NCBI RefSeq assembly: GCF_014650755.1
Contig: NZ_BMVO01000021.1
Location: 1-64,000 of the forward strand
Length of the DNA: 64,000 nucleotides
Source: Streptomyces chryseus
GTDB taxonomy: Bacteria > Actinomycetota > Actinomycetes > Streptomycetales > Streptomycetaceae
Reading direction: 5' to 3'
The notes beneath the pieces were generated by a model. It was not told the DNA's origin and searched no databases. It saw only the letters and a program-made list of their open reading frames with translations. A program made the position numbers and the translations under genes. Below, in pieces: positions 1-8,652 of this stretch (its first letter is position 1; each line of letters opens with the position of its first letter).

Positions 1-23
1 CTCCGACGCCACACTCCGCAAAA

Positions 24-134
24 GGCGGCCCCCACACCAGAAACAACCACCGCCCCCGACCCACCAACGCCCCCGCAACCACCCCCCCACCCCCGACCAC
101 CACACCGACCCCAGCCCCCCACCCGCAGCCCCCC
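24..134. other. C-only-like skewed tract downstream of icmA
   Basis: After the first 23 bases the plus strand is almost pure C and A, with repeated runs of 4-7 cytosines. The minus strand, in the direction of icmA transcription, therefore carries many G runs of four or more separated by short loops. No gene is visible in it. The tract lies immediately 3' of the icmA stop codon, so it would sit in the 3' untranslated region or terminator zone. I see no conventional inverted repeat here. Confidence 0.6.
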
Positions 135-1835
135 TCAGAACCCCGGCGGCTCCGTGTAGATGCCCCACTCGTCCCGCAGTACGCCGCAGATCTCGCCCAG
201 CGTCGCCTCCGCGCGTACGGCCGTGAGCATCGGCTCGATCATGTTCGAGCCGTCGCGCGCCGCCGTCAGCAGCGCGTCCAGCGCGGCCCGCACCTTCGCG
301 TCGTCGCGCGCCGCCTTGCGCTCCGCCAGCGTCCGTACCTGTACGCGCTCCACCTCGTGGCTCACCCGCAGGATCTCCAGGTCACCGGTCACCGAGCCGT
401 GGTGGCAGTTCACGCCCACCACCCGCTTGTCGCCCTTCTCCACCGACCGCTGGTACTGGAAGGCCGACTCCGCGATCTCGCCGGTGAACCAGCCGTCCTC
501 GATGCCGCGCAGGATGCCGGAAGTCATCGGACCGATCGGGTGGCGGCCGTCCGGATGCGCCCGCAGGCCGCGCTCCTTGATCTGGTCGAAGATCTTCTCC
601 GCGTCCGCCTCGATACGGTCCGTCAGCTGCTCGATGTACCACGAGCCGCCCAGCGGGTCCGCCACGTTCGCGACGCCCGTCTCCTCCATCAACACCTGCT
701 GCGTCCGCAGCGCGATCTCCGCCGCCTGCTCGCTCGGCAGCGCCAGCGTCTCGTCCAGCGCGTTCGTGTGCAGGGAGTTCGTGCCGCCCAGCACCGCCGC
801 CAGCGCCTCGACCGCCGTACGCACCACGTTGTTGTACGGCTGCTGCGCGGTCAGCGAGACTCCTGCCGTCTGCGTGTGGAACCGCAGCCACTGCGCCTTG
901 TCCGTCTGTGCGCCGTACACCTCCTTCATCCAGCGAGCCCAGATGCGCCGCGCCGCGCGGAACTTCGCGATCTCCTCGAAGAAGTCGACGTGCGCGTCGA
1001 AGAAGAACGACAGGCCCGGCGCGAAGTGGTCCACGTCCATGCCCCGGCTGAGCCCCAGCTCGACGTAGCCGAAGCCGTCCGCCAGCGTGTACGCCAGTTC
1101 CTGCGCGGCCGTCGCCCCGGCCTCCCGGATGTGGTAGCCGGAGACGGAGAGCGGCTTGTACGCCGGGATGGTCCGCGCGCAGTGCTCCATCAGGTCGCCG
1201 ATCAGGCGCAGGTGCGGCTCGGGCTGGAAGAGCCATTCCTTCTGCGCGATGTACTCCTTGAAGATGTCCGTCTGCAGCGTGCCGTTGAGGACCGCCGGGT
1301 CGATGCCCTGCCGCTCCGCCGCGACCAGGTACATGCAGAACACCGGGACGGCCGGGCCGCTGATCGTCATGGAGGTGGTGACATCGCCCAGGGGGATGTC
1401 CTTGAACAGGACCTCCATGTCGGCGGCGGAGTCGATCGCCACACCGCAGTGGCCGACCTCGCCCAGCGCCTTCGGCTCGTCCGAGTCCCGCCCCATCAGC
1501 GTCGGCATGTCGAAGGCCACGGACAGGCCGCCGCCGCCGTTCGCCAGGATCATCTTGTAGCGCTCGTTCGTCTGCTCGGCGTTGCCGAAGCCGGCGAACT
1601 GGCGGATGGTCCACGTCCGGCCCCGGTAGCCGGTCGGGTGCAGGCCGCGGGTGAAGGGGTACTCCCCCGGCCACCCGATCCGCTCGAAGCCCTCGTACGT
1701 GTCGCCGGGGCGCGGCCCGTACGCCGGGTCGACCGGGTCTCCGGAGAGCGTGGTGAAGTCCGCGTCGCGCTTGCGGGCCTTGTCGTAACGGGCCTGCCAG
1801 CGGCGGCGGCCTTCCTCGATCGCTTCAGCGTCCAT
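135..1835 (-). CDS. icmA: Isobutyryl-CoA mutase large subunit (coenzyme B12-dependent acyl-CoA mutase)
   Basis: A 566-residue MutA-like substrate-binding TIM barrel without a C-terminal cobalamin domain, which is the size of Streptomyces IcmA. IcmA pairs with a separate small B12-binding subunit and interconverts isobutyryl-CoA and n-butyryl-CoA in valine catabolism and polyketide precursor supply. Two positions separate this family from methylmalonyl-CoA mutase. Residue 80 is Phe (in IRQFAGF), where methylmalonyl-CoA mutase has Tyr. Residue 198 is Gln (in EYIAQKEW), where it has the carboxylate-binding Arg. No icmB partner lies in the window. The ATG at 1835 has only a very close GAAGG before it, and a perfect palindrome begins 8 bp upstream, so the transcript may be nearly leaderless. 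Translation would read on in frame to 2135, but that extension is arginine-rich shadow. Confidence 0.9.
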   Translation of the reverse strand: MDAEAIEEGRRRWQARYDKARKRDADFTTLSGDPVDPAYGPRPGDTYEGFERIGWPGEYPFTRGLHPTGYRGRTWTIRQFAGFGNAEQTNERYKMILANGGGGLSVAFDMPTLMGRDSDEPKALGEVGHCGVAIDSAADMEVLFKDIPLGDVTTSMTISGPAVPVFCMYLVAAERQGIDPAVLNGTLQTDIFKEYIAQKEWLFQPEPHLRLIGDLMEHCARTIPAYKPLSVSGYHIREAGATAAQELAYTLADGFGYVELGLSRGMDVDHFAPGLSFFFDAHVDFFEEIAKFRAARRIWARWMKEVYGAQTDKAQWLRFHTQTAGVSLTAQQPYNNVVRTAVEALAAVLGGTNSLHTNALDETLALPSEQAAEIALRTQQVLMEETGVANVADPLGGSWYIEQLTDRIEADAEKIFDQIKERGLRAHPDGRHPIGPMTSGILRGIEDGWFTGEIAESAFQYQRSVEKGDKRVVGVNCHHGSVTGDLEILRVSHEVERVQVRTLAERKAARDDAKVRAALDALLTAARDGSNMIEPMLTAVRAEATLGEICGVLRDEWGIYTEPPGF

Positions 1836-1843
1836 ACCTTCGA

Positions 1844-1867
1844 ATTTACTAGGACGTCCTAGTAAAT
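1844..1867. promoter_or_regulatory. Perfect 24-bp palindrome upstream of icmA, probable operator
   Basis: Twelve base pairs match on each side with no mismatch and no spacer. The central core is ACTAGGACGTCCTAGT flanked by ATTT and AAAT. It sits 8 bp before the icmA ATG, where a bound dimer would block RNA polymerase or early elongation. The size and symmetry suit a TetR-type repressor. The cognate regulator is not evident next to it; the MarR gene at 2449-2958 is the nearest candidate. Confidence 0.7.
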
Positions 1868-1879
1868 GTCGATGGCAAA

Positions 1880-1904
1880 CCGCCACGAGCCTCGCTCGTG
1901 GCGG
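1880..1904 (-). terminator. Stem-loop terminator after the DUF3817 gene
   Basis: An 11-bp perfect stem (CCGCCACGAGC with its complement) closes a 3-nt loop. It lies 40 bp downstream of the minus-strand DUF3817 stop and is followed on that strand by GTTTGCC. It separates this gene from icmA. Confidence 0.7.
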
Positions 1905-1944
1905 TCGGGTGTCCCACTGCCGGGCGGCCGTGGCCGCGCCGGGG

Positions 1945-2271
1945 CTACGCCTTCGCCGTGGCCGGGGTCGCGCCCGCCACCAGCGGACGGGCCTCGCGCG
2001 TGATCTTCGGCTCGACGAAGAAGGAGGCGAACGGGATGCAGCCGGCGGCCAGCACCCACAGGAGCTTGCCGAACGGCCACTTCGCCTTGGTGCCGAGATC
2101 GAAGGCGAAGACCACGTAGACGATGAACAGCACACCGTGGATCTGCGAGATCAGCATGGTGTCGCCGGTCTGGAACCCGTACTTCGCGATGATCGCCGCG
2201 GTGAACACCAGCAGCCAGACGGCGGTGATGTACGCCATCACCCGGTATCGGGACAGCACATTCGACTTCAT
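1945..2271 (-). CDS. DUF3817 integral membrane protein (first copy)
   Basis: A 108-residue protein with three or four hydrophobic segments, at about 10-28, 37-60 and 68-85. It shows the family pattern IHGVLFIVYV...K.K.W..GK. DUF3817 proteins are small membrane proteins of unknown function common in actinomycetes. I chose the ATG at 2271 (MKSNVLSRYR) because the in-frame extension to 2295 adds no recognised residues. A paralogue with the same core lies at 10918-11262. Confidence 0.8.
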   Translation of the reverse strand: MKSNVLSRYRVMAYITAVWLLVFTAAIIAKYGFQTGDTMLISQIHGVLFIVYVVFAFDLGTKAKWPFGKLLWVLAAGCIPFASFFVEPKITREARPLVAGATPATAKA

Positions 2272-2448
2272 GCCATTGAGCGTAACGGGGCGCAATGGAC
2301 GATCTTCGGGTGGGGCGGGCGGGCGTCACCCGCGTCGGCGCGAGGGCGGGCGTCACCGCGTCGGCGTGAGTGGGCGGGCGTCCTCCGTCCCGGCGGAGGC
2401 GGCCCTCGGCCGCTTCGGCGCGGGTGGCACCTCCACGCCCGGTGCGGC

Positions 2449-2958
2449 CTACTTCTCCTCGAAGTCGTGCGCCGCCACCCGCAGCGGCCTCAACATCGCG
2501 AAGATCTCCGCGCACTCCTCCGCGTCGTACGCCCCCAGCCCGAAGTCCATGGCCATCAGGTCGCGGGTCGCCGCCTCGACCACGTCGCGGCCCTTCTCGG
2601 TGATCGAGGCCAGCGTGCCCCGTCCGTCGTTGGGGTTCGGGCGCTTGTCGACGAGGCCGGACCGCACCAGCCGGTCGACGGTGTTCGTGACCGACGTCGG
2701 GTGGACCATCAGCCGCTCGCCGATCTTGGACATCGGCAGCTCGCCCTGCTTGGAGAAGGTGAGGAGCACCAGCGCCTCGTACCGCGCGAACGTCAGTCCG
2801 TACGGCTTGACGACGGCGTCGACCTCCGCGAGCAGGATCTGGTGCGCGCGCATGATGGACGTGATCGCGCCCATCGAGGGGACGGGTCCCCAGCGCTGCT
2901 GCCAGAGTTCGTCGGCTCTGGCGATGGGGTCGAACGGGAGGCTGAGCGGCTTCGGCAC
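2449..2958 (-). CDS. MarR-family transcriptional regulator
   Basis: A 169-residue winged-helix protein. The recognition region reads LPMSKIGERLMVHPTSVTNT, followed by VDRLVRSGLVDKRPNPNDGR, the wing with the Asp-Gly-Arg hallmark of MarR proteins. An N-terminal helix of about 45 residues precedes the DNA-binding domain. It lies between the DUF3817 gene and an MFS exporter on the same strand. The gap to the exporter stop is only about 10 bp, so the two may be cotranscribed. The ligand and target are unknown; the exporter or the icmA palindrome are possible targets. Confidence 0.85.
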   Translation of the reverse strand: MPKPLSLPFDPIARADELWQQRWGPVPSMGAITSIMRAHQILLAEVDAVVKPYGLTFARYEALVLLTFSKQGELPMSKIGERLMVHPTSVTNTVDRLVRSGLVDKRPNPNDGRGTLASITEKGRDVVEAATRDLMAMDFGLGAYDAEECAEIFAMLRPLRVAAHDFEEK

Positions 2959-2968
2959 GGCGTCGACC

Positions 2969-4357
2969 TTACCGGCCGGTCATATCGTGAACATCCCCGT
3001 CTCGCGCTTCGGTCGAATTCGGTCCCGGTCCGCCTTTCCCGGCCCCGTCGAGCACGTTCGTACGCCGCACCTCGGTACGGCGGACTTCGGTACGCCGGTC
3101 GTCGGTACGCCGCACTTCCCTCAGCAGCGCGAGCACGCACCCCGTGCCCACGATCCCGAAGCCGGCCACGACGTGGTGCACGGGCAGAAACTCGGCGGCC
3201 AGGCCCGCGGCCGCCATCCCGACGCCCTGGACCGTCATCATCCCCGCCGTCATCACGGTCATGGCCCGCCCGCGCAGTTCCTCCGGCACGGCCTCCACGA
3301 ACCACTGGTCGAGGCCGAGGGTGTACGCCGACGCCAGCCCCGTCAGGAGCAGCGCCGGCACGGCGAGGGGCAGGCCGGGCCGTACGGCGTACACAGCCAG
3401 CGGCAGCAGGCACACCGCCGCCACGGGTACGACGATCCGCTCGCGCCCCCGGGGACCCAGCGCGGAGCCGGCCCACAGCTCGCCCGCGATGTGCCCCACC
3501 GGCATCGCGCACATCAGCAGGCCGACGGCGGCGGTGCCCGCGCCGATCCGGTCGGCGTACGGCGCGGCGAGCGCTTCCGGCGCCACCACGAACGCCGGCG
3601 GCACCCAGAACATGAGCATCAGCGCCCGGGCCCGGCGGTGGGCGAAGACCGCGCGGGCGCCGAGGAGCGAGTCGCGCAGCAGGGTGCCTCCCGCGCCGCC
3701 GCCGCGCGCGGGGCGGCGGCGGGTGCCCAGGCGCAGCACCACGGCCGAGCCGAGGAAGGTCACGACGGTGATCCCGATGGCCGCCCGCGCCGGCATCAGC
3801 GCGAGCAGCACCCCGCCCGCACCGAAACCGACGAGCAACGCGCTCTGCGACACGATGCGCAGGAGCGAACGCCCGAGGACGAAGAGGTCACCGTCGCCGA
3901 GGATGTCGGCGAGGGTGGCGATCCGGGTCCCGCTGAAGACGGGCGAGACGGCGGCGACCGCGCAGCGCAGCGCGAGGAGGCCGGCGACGGGGGTTGCGGG
4001 CAGCACCATCAGGGCCGCGCAGGCGGCGCAGACCAGGTCGCAGACGACGAGGACGCGCCGGGCGGGGTAGCGGTCGGCCGCTCCGGCGAGGAGTGTGCCG
4101 CCGAGGAGGTAGGGAAGGAAACCGGCCGCGAAGGCGAGTGCGCTCATGAGCGGGGACCCGGTGAGGTCGTACACGAGAACGGTGAGTGAGATCTCGCAGA
4201 CGACGACGCCGAGCAGCGACATCAGGTGCGCGGCGAAGACCGCCCGGAACTCCCGCACCTGGAAGACCGCGCGGTAGCCGGCGGGCGGCGCGCCCTCCCG
4301 GCGCAGACGGGGGCCGGGGCAGGGGCGGAAGCGGGAACGGCGGCGGGGTGGCGGCAT
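2969..4357 (-). CDS. MFS transporter, probable drug exporter
   Basis: A 462-residue protein with about twelve hydrophobic segments from residue 35 onward. It has MFS signatures such as GGTLLAGAADRYPARRVLVV after the second helix. The start at 4357 (MPPPRRRSRF) is chosen because further upstream the frame is arginine-rich noise and the neighbouring divergent gene begins at 4452. The C-terminus carries a charged direct repeat built from RRTEV units, encoded by a 15-bp tandem repeat. The divergent ArsR-type gene is its likely regulator. Confidence 0.8.
   Translation of the reverse strand: MPPPRRRSRFRPCPGPRLRREGAPPAGYRAVFQVREFRAVFAAHLMSLLGVVVCEISLTVLVYDLTGSPLMSALAFAAGFLPYLLGGTLLAGAADRYPARRVLVVCDLVCAACAALMVLPATPVAGLLALRCAVAAVSPVFSGTRIATLADILGDGDLFVLGRSLLRIVSQSALLVGFGAGGVLLALMPARAAIGITVVTFLGSAVVLRLGTRRRPARGGGAGGTLLRDSLLGARAVFAHRRARALMLMFWVPPAFVVAPEALAAPYADRIGAGTAAVGLLMCAMPVGHIAGELWAGSALGPRGRERIVVPVAAVCLLPLAVYAVRPGLPLAVPALLLTGLASAYTLGLDQWFVEAVPEELRGRAMTVMTAGMMTVQGVGMAAAGLAAEFLPVHHVVAGFGIVGTGCVLALLREVRRTDDRRTEVRRTEVRRTNVLDGAGKGGPGPNSTEARDGDVHDMTGR
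3058..3118. repeat. 15-bp tandem repeat in the 3' end of the MFS gene
   Basis: About four imperfect copies of a 15-bp unit resembling CGGTACGCCGCACTT encode consecutive (V/D)RRTEV-type pentapeptides at the cytosolic C-terminus of the transporter. The unit length is a multiple of three, so copy-number change would keep the frame. Confidence 0.7.
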
Positions 4358-4451
4358 GGGGAGCAGCCTGACCGGGGGCCGGTGGCGTGCGTAGACTTTC
4401 GGCTGGGGCCGAATCTTCGCCCCTGGGCCGTACGGGAGGCGAGCGGGCGCG
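4358..4451. promoter_or_regulatory. Divergent promoter region between MFS and ArsR-type genes
   Basis: These 94 bp separate two divergently transcribed genes and must hold both promoters unless the start codons are misplaced. I did not recognise clear -35/-10 boxes or a strong inverted repeat. Confidence 0.45.
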
Positions 4452-5441
4452 GTGGCGTACCGGCTGTATCTCGGCGAGGCCGACCTGCTGCGCTGCCGGT
4501 TCGCGATCTCGCCGCTGTGGGAGACGCAGGAGGCGGTACGGACCCTCACGCGCCCGGAGCGGCACGGTTACCAACTGCCGTGGCTGCGCCGCATCCGCCA
4601 GGCCACGGCCGGCCTCGACCTCGCCCCGCTCTGGTTGCTGATGCCGCAGCGGGGGCATACGCCGGACTGCCTCGGGCCGCCGCCGATCGGGCCCGCGGCC
4701 ACCTTCGAGGAGGAGATCGCGGCCGTACGGGCGGCCGATCCGGCAGCCGCGCGGGACGACATCGCGCAGTCGCTGGCGTGCACGCCGGGAGCCTCGGACA
4801 GCGCGACGGGGCGGGCGATGCTCGACGATCCGGGGCGCACGGTGCGGGACATGGCCGCGCTTCTGGAACGCGCCTGGCGCGCCCTGGTCGAGCCCGACTG
4901 GCCTCGGCTGCGGGCGCTGCTGGAGGCGGATGTGGTGTTCCATTCGCGGCGGCTGGCGGAGGTGGGCCTGGGCGGGCTGCTCGGCGAGCTGAACCCGAGG
5001 CTCGCGTGGTCGGGCGACGGCCGTACGCTCACGATCGACCGGCCCGGCACGTACGAGCGCACCCTGGGCGGCCAGGGTCTGGTGCTGATGCCGAGCGTGT
5101 TCTGCTGGCCGGACGTGGTGAGCGGTTTCGAGCCGCCGTGGCAGCCGACCGTCGTGTATCCGGTGCGCGGGATCGGCGGGCTGTGGACGGGGGCGGCCGA
5201 GCGTACGCCTCAGTCGTTGGCGCGGTTGCTGGGGCGGGGCCGGGCGGATGTCCTGTGCGCGCTGGAGGAGCCGGCGTCCACGTCGGCGCTGGCGCACGCG
5301 CTCGGGATGGCCCCCTCGTCGGTGTCGGCGCACCTGTCGGTTCTGCGGGACGCGGGCCTGCTGGTCTCGCGCCGCTACGGCCATCAGGTCCTGTACGAGC
5401 GCACTCCTCTGGGCATCGCCCTCGCCTCGACGGCGCCGTAG
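4452..5441 (+). CDS. ArsR-type winged-helix regulator with DUF5937-like N-terminal domain
   Basis: A 329-residue protein starting with GTG. The first 240 residues resemble the DUF5937-type sensor region seen in actinobacterial ArsR-like regulators (MAYRLYLGEADLLRCRFAISPLWE at the start is written here only by its opening motif YLGEADLLR). The C-terminus is a clear ArsR helix-turn-helix: LARLLGRGRADVL, then TSALAHALGMAPSSVSAHLS, then LRDAGLLVSRRYGHQVLY. Such genes usually sit divergent to an exporter, as here, and probably repress it. The inducer cannot be deduced. Confidence 0.8.
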   Translation: MAYRLYLGEADLLRCRFAISPLWETQEAVRTLTRPERHGYQLPWLRRIRQATAGLDLAPLWLLMPQRGHTPDCLGPPPIGPAATFEEEIAAVRAADPAAARDDIAQSLACTPGASDSATGRAMLDDPGRTVRDMAALLERAWRALVEPDWPRLRALLEADVVFHSRRLAEVGLGGLLGELNPRLAWSGDGRTLTIDRPGTYERTLGGQGLVLMPSVFCWPDVVSGFEPPWQPTVVYPVRGIGGLWTGAAERTPQSLARLLGRGRADVLCALEEPASTSALAHALGMAPSSVSAHLSVLRDAGLLVSRRYGHQVLYERTPLGIALASTAP

Positions 5442-5565
5442 CCCCGGCCCCGGACTCCCACCGCGCGCCCGGTCGCGGTGGTGTCGCAGCCGGGGGCGAT
5501 ATGGGTGTTATGCAACGATTACCCGGTCCCTATCGTCGCCCAGTCGAACCGTTCAAGGGGGCTGG

Positions 5566-6606
5566 ATGTCCGGCCGCAGTCCGACCCGCTCGCTCATCGC
5601 CGCAACCGTCGCCTTCCTCGCGCTGGGCGTCGCCGCCTGCTCGGACTCCGGCGGCTCGGCGCCCGGCCCGGGGTCCGGCCGGGCGGGCGAGTCCACCGCC
5701 GCGCAGAGCCGGGGGGAAGGCCAGGACTCGTCCCCGTACTGGGTCGACCCGCAGAGCGACGCCGCCCGCCAGGTCGAGGCGTGGGACGCGCAGGGCCGCG
5801 ACGCCGACGCCGACGTCCTGCGGCGGATCTCCGAGCGGCCGGTCGCCGGCTGGCCGTCCGGGGACGACCCCGCGCCCGACATCCGCGACGCCGTGCGCGG
5901 CGCCGCCAAGGCCGCGCGGACCGTCGTACTGGTCGCGTACAACATCCCGCACCGCGACTGCGGCCAGCACTCCGCCGGCGGCGCGCCCGACGCCGACGCC
6001 TACCGGCGCTGGATCGGCGCCTTCGCCGACAGCATCGGCTCCGCGCCGGCCATCGTGGTCCTGGAGCCGGACGCGGTGGCGCACATCGTGGACGGCTGCA
6101 CCCCGCCCGAGGAGCACGACGAGCGCACCGCGCTGCTCTCCGAAGCCGTCGACCGGCTGAAGCGGCAGCCGAAGACCAAGGTGTATCTGGACGCCGGCAA
6201 CCCGGCCTGGATCGACGACCCCGGCAAGCTCGTGGAGCCGCTGCGGCGCGCCGGCGTGGAGCGGGCCGACGGCATCTCGCTCAACGTCTCCAACTTCCAG
6301 ACCGACGAGGCCGTCAAGTCCTTCGGCTCCCAGCTCTCCGCCCTGCTCGGCGGCGCCCACTTCGTCATCGACAGCAGCCGCAACGGCAACGGCCCCCTGT
6401 CCGGCGGCCGCACCGACGCCTGGTGCAACCCCACCGGACGCGCCCTCGGTACGCCGCCCAGTGACCGCACCGGGGACCCGCTGCTCGACGCGTACCTGTG
6501 GATCAAACGGCCCGGGGACTCGGACGGCGAGTGCCGCGGCGGCCCGGCGGCGGGCACCTGGTGGCCGGACTACGCCCTGGGGCTCGCCCGCCGGGCGAAG
6601 GTGTAG
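5566..6606 (+). CDS. cslZ: Secreted GH6-family endoglucanase lipoprotein (CslZ-like)
   Basis: A 346-residue precursor with a lipoprotein signal: positively charged start, hydrophobic core and lipobox VAAC near residue 25. The mature part is a glycoside hydrolase family 6 domain. VLVAYNIPHRDCGQHSAGG holds the family D-C-G-Q/S-A-G-G loop, IVVLEPDAVAH holds a catalytic-region Asp, and YLDAGNPAW and WIKRPGDSDGEC are typical GH6 blocks. GH6 enzymes cleave beta-1,4-glucan. ATG 5566 follows AAGGGG. It converges on glxA-cslA, which make and modify a cellulose-like glycan at hyphal tips, so trimming of that polymer is the likely role. The symbol rests on this context. Confidence 0.82.
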   Translation: MSGRSPTRSLIAATVAFLALGVAACSDSGGSAPGPGSGRAGESTAAQSRGEGQDSSPYWVDPQSDAARQVEAWDAQGRDADADVLRRISERPVAGWPSGDDPAPDIRDAVRGAAKAARTVVLVAYNIPHRDCGQHSAGGAPDADAYRRWIGAFADSIGSAPAIVVLEPDAVAHIVDGCTPPEEHDERTALLSEAVDRLKRQPKTKVYLDAGNPAWIDDPGKLVEPLRRAGVERADGISLNVSNFQTDEAVKSFGSQLSALLGGAHFVIDSSRNGNGPLSGGRTDAWCNPTGRALGTPPSDRTGDPLLDAYLWIKRPGDSDGECRGGPAAGTWWPDYALGLARRAKV

Positions 6607-6693
6607 GCACGGGCGCCGCGCCGAGGCCCGGCCGCCCGCGCCGCACGGACGTGCGGGCACCGGCGCGCCGACGGGCCGGCGTACGCGCCGCCC

Positions 6694-8649
6694 TTACCGC
6701 ACGTGGATCCACTTCGCCTCCGACGGCGTCCCTTCGGCGTCCGTGACGAAGAGCATGTACCAGCCGGGCGGCACCAGCGACTTGTCGCCCGGCACCTCCA
6801 CCGTCACCGCGCTCCGGCCCTTCCTCAGCTTCAGTTCGATCGAGCGCTGCTCGACGTCCGTCGTGTGCGTCACGGCGCTCGGCCGCATCAGCCGGGCCCG
6901 CGCGATCCGCTCCGGGTGCGCGGACTTGAACGTCGCCACGCCCGACGCGGGCAGTTCGCGCGGTCCGGCGCCCAGCACCGGTCGCAGCGCCTTGTCCCGG
7001 AAGAGGTAGGGCGGGGTGTAGATCTCCATCCGCTGCTCGAACTTGCCCAGCTTCGTGTTGTCCTTGTCGCCGAAGAGGGAGTCCGAGCCGAAGGTCACCA
7101 CCCGGCCGTCGGGCAGCAGCAGGGCCTCGGAGTGGTAGTTGCGGCCCACCGTCGGCTCGGCCGCCGCCTTGAAGGCGTTCGCCTTCGGGTCGTAGAACTG
7201 CGCCTTGAGGATGTTGCTGGCGCCGCGCCCCCGGTAGTCCTTCGAGCCCCCGCTGGTGAAGACGGTGTCGTCCGGCATGATCACGCTGTTCAGGTACCGC
7301 GTGCCCTGCGGGAGTTGGGGGCCGGTCTTGAAGACCGGGCTGTCCTCGTCCAGGTCGATGATCGCCGTGCGGCCGGTCGCCTTCCCGGACTCGCCGACCC
7401 CGCCGCCGCCGAGGATCATCACCCGCTGGTCCTGGGCGGGCGGCAGGACCAGCGAGGCCGCGGTCTCGGTCTGGTCGAGGTCGGTCAGCCCGCCGACCTT
7501 CTTGAAGGTGTTCTTCTCCAGGTCCCAGATGCCCGGCTCGCGCCCCTTGTCGGCCGGACCGTAACCGGCGTTCGCCCCGGAGTAGAAGACCTTGCCGCCC
7601 TTGGTGAGGAAGAGGGCCGGGTACGTCGGGAAGTACCGGAAGGGCGCCTTCGACCACTTCTTCGTCTTCGGGTCGTAGTACTCGTTGTCGCCGGAGAGGA
7701 TCGCGCCGACGTCGTCGAGCCCGGAGACGGCGAGCACCTTGCCGTCCTGGAGGGTGACCAGCGTCGGGTACCAGCGGGCCTCCTTCATGGGGTCGACGGG
7801 TATGTACCGCTCCGCCTTCGGGTCGAACTCGTACGCCGCCCTGATCCCCTGGAAGTCCTGCTTGTCCATGGTGATCGCCTCGGCGAGGCCGTAGGCGTTG
7901 TCGGCGTCCTCGCCCTTGAGCCCGACGATCTCGTACTGCGCCGCCTCCTTCGTGACGGCCCGCGGTCCTTCCTCGGCGGCCTCGACGAAGACGCGGGCCT
8001 CGGCCGCCTTGACCGAGGTCTTCCAGGGCAGCATGCGCCCGCTCTTGGCGTACGAGATCTTGAACTGGCGCTTCGCCTTCGGCACCGTCACGTCGAACTT
8101 CGACACGTACGTGACACCGGACGGCGAGCGGAAACGGGTGCCCTTCTTGAAGGTGATGGCCTTGTCCGGGTTCTCGTTCTTCACGCGCATGCCGCCGCCG
8201 GCCCGCATGACCTGGTCGCCCAGCACCTCGTAGCGCGCGGTGCCGCCGGCCACCAGCAGCCGGCCGTCGGGCAGTTGGGCGTGTCCGGCGCAGAAGAAGT
8301 CCTCGGGCGTCGGGACCAGCTCGAAGGAGTTGTCCTTCGGGTCCCACAGCACGGTTTCGAAGGTGCCCTCGTCGAACTTCTTCTGTTCGTTGCCCGAGCC
8401 CGCGATGATCAGCACCTTCCCCGTGTTGAGCAGGGCCGCGTGGATCGCGTTGGTGCGGTACTTCTCCGGTATGTCGACGGTCGACCAGGAGCCGTACTGC
8501 GCCTTGTAGCCGGGCTGGGCGATCTTGTACGCGTGGTACTTCTCCTCCGCGAAGGTCAGCGCCGCAGGGGCGTTGAGTCCCGCGAGCACCACGACGGCTC
8601 CGCCGCCCAGCAGGGTCTTCTTGAACTTCTTCGTCGGCCGGTAGGCCAT
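6694..8649 (-). CDS. glxA: GlxA-type mononuclear copper radical oxidase (galactose/glyoxal oxidase-like)
   Basis: A 651-residue seven-bladed kelch propeller with repeated LPDGRLLVAGG-type blades and a C-terminal Ig-like domain ending in VPPGWYMLFVTD. An N-terminal hydrophobic segment (about 12-33) after a Lys-rich start anchors or exports it. The family needs a Cys-Tyr crosslinked cofactor and copper. Cys120 in DFFCAGHAQ matches the crosslinked Cys, and Tyr294 in ARWYPTL is a plausible partner. Later Tyr/His residues in NYHSEALLLPDG and THTTD fit copper ligands. In Streptomyces, GlxA acts with CslA in deposition of a tip glycan needed for differentiation. It starts 3 bp after the cslA stop, so the two are translationally linked. 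Confidence 0.9.
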   Translation of the reverse strand: MAYRPTKKFKKTLLGGGAVVVLAGLNAPAALTFAEEKYHAYKIAQPGYKAQYGSWSTVDIPEKYRTNAIHAALLNTGKVLIIAGSGNEQKKFDEGTFETVLWDPKDNSFELVPTPEDFFCAGHAQLPDGRLLVAGGTARYEVLGDQVMRAGGGMRVKNENPDKAITFKKGTRFRSPSGVTYVSKFDVTVPKAKRQFKISYAKSGRMLPWKTSVKAAEARVFVEAAEEGPRAVTKEAAQYEIVGLKGEDADNAYGLAEAITMDKQDFQGIRAAYEFDPKAERYIPVDPMKEARWYPTLVTLQDGKVLAVSGLDDVGAILSGDNEYYDPKTKKWSKAPFRYFPTYPALFLTKGGKVFYSGANAGYGPADKGREPGIWDLEKNTFKKVGGLTDLDQTETAASLVLPPAQDQRVMILGGGGVGESGKATGRTAIIDLDEDSPVFKTGPQLPQGTRYLNSVIMPDDTVFTSGGSKDYRGRGASNILKAQFYDPKANAFKAAAEPTVGRNYHSEALLLPDGRVVTFGSDSLFGDKDNTKLGKFEQRMEIYTPPYLFRDKALRPVLGAGPRELPASGVATFKSAHPERIARARLMRPSAVTHTTDVEQRSIELKLRKGRSAVTVEVPGDKSLVPPGWYMLFVTDAEGTPSEAKWIHVR

Positions 8650-8652
8650 GGT

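Noticed and set aside
357..1862. Long plus-strand frames opposite icmA
   Set aside because: Arg/Val/His-rich translations that mirror the mutase codons; the minus-strand product is clearly the gene.
6607..6693. Terminator between cslZ and glxA
   Set aside because: Several short GC dyads are present (for example CGCACG-GA-CGTGCG), but no single stem stands out enough to call.
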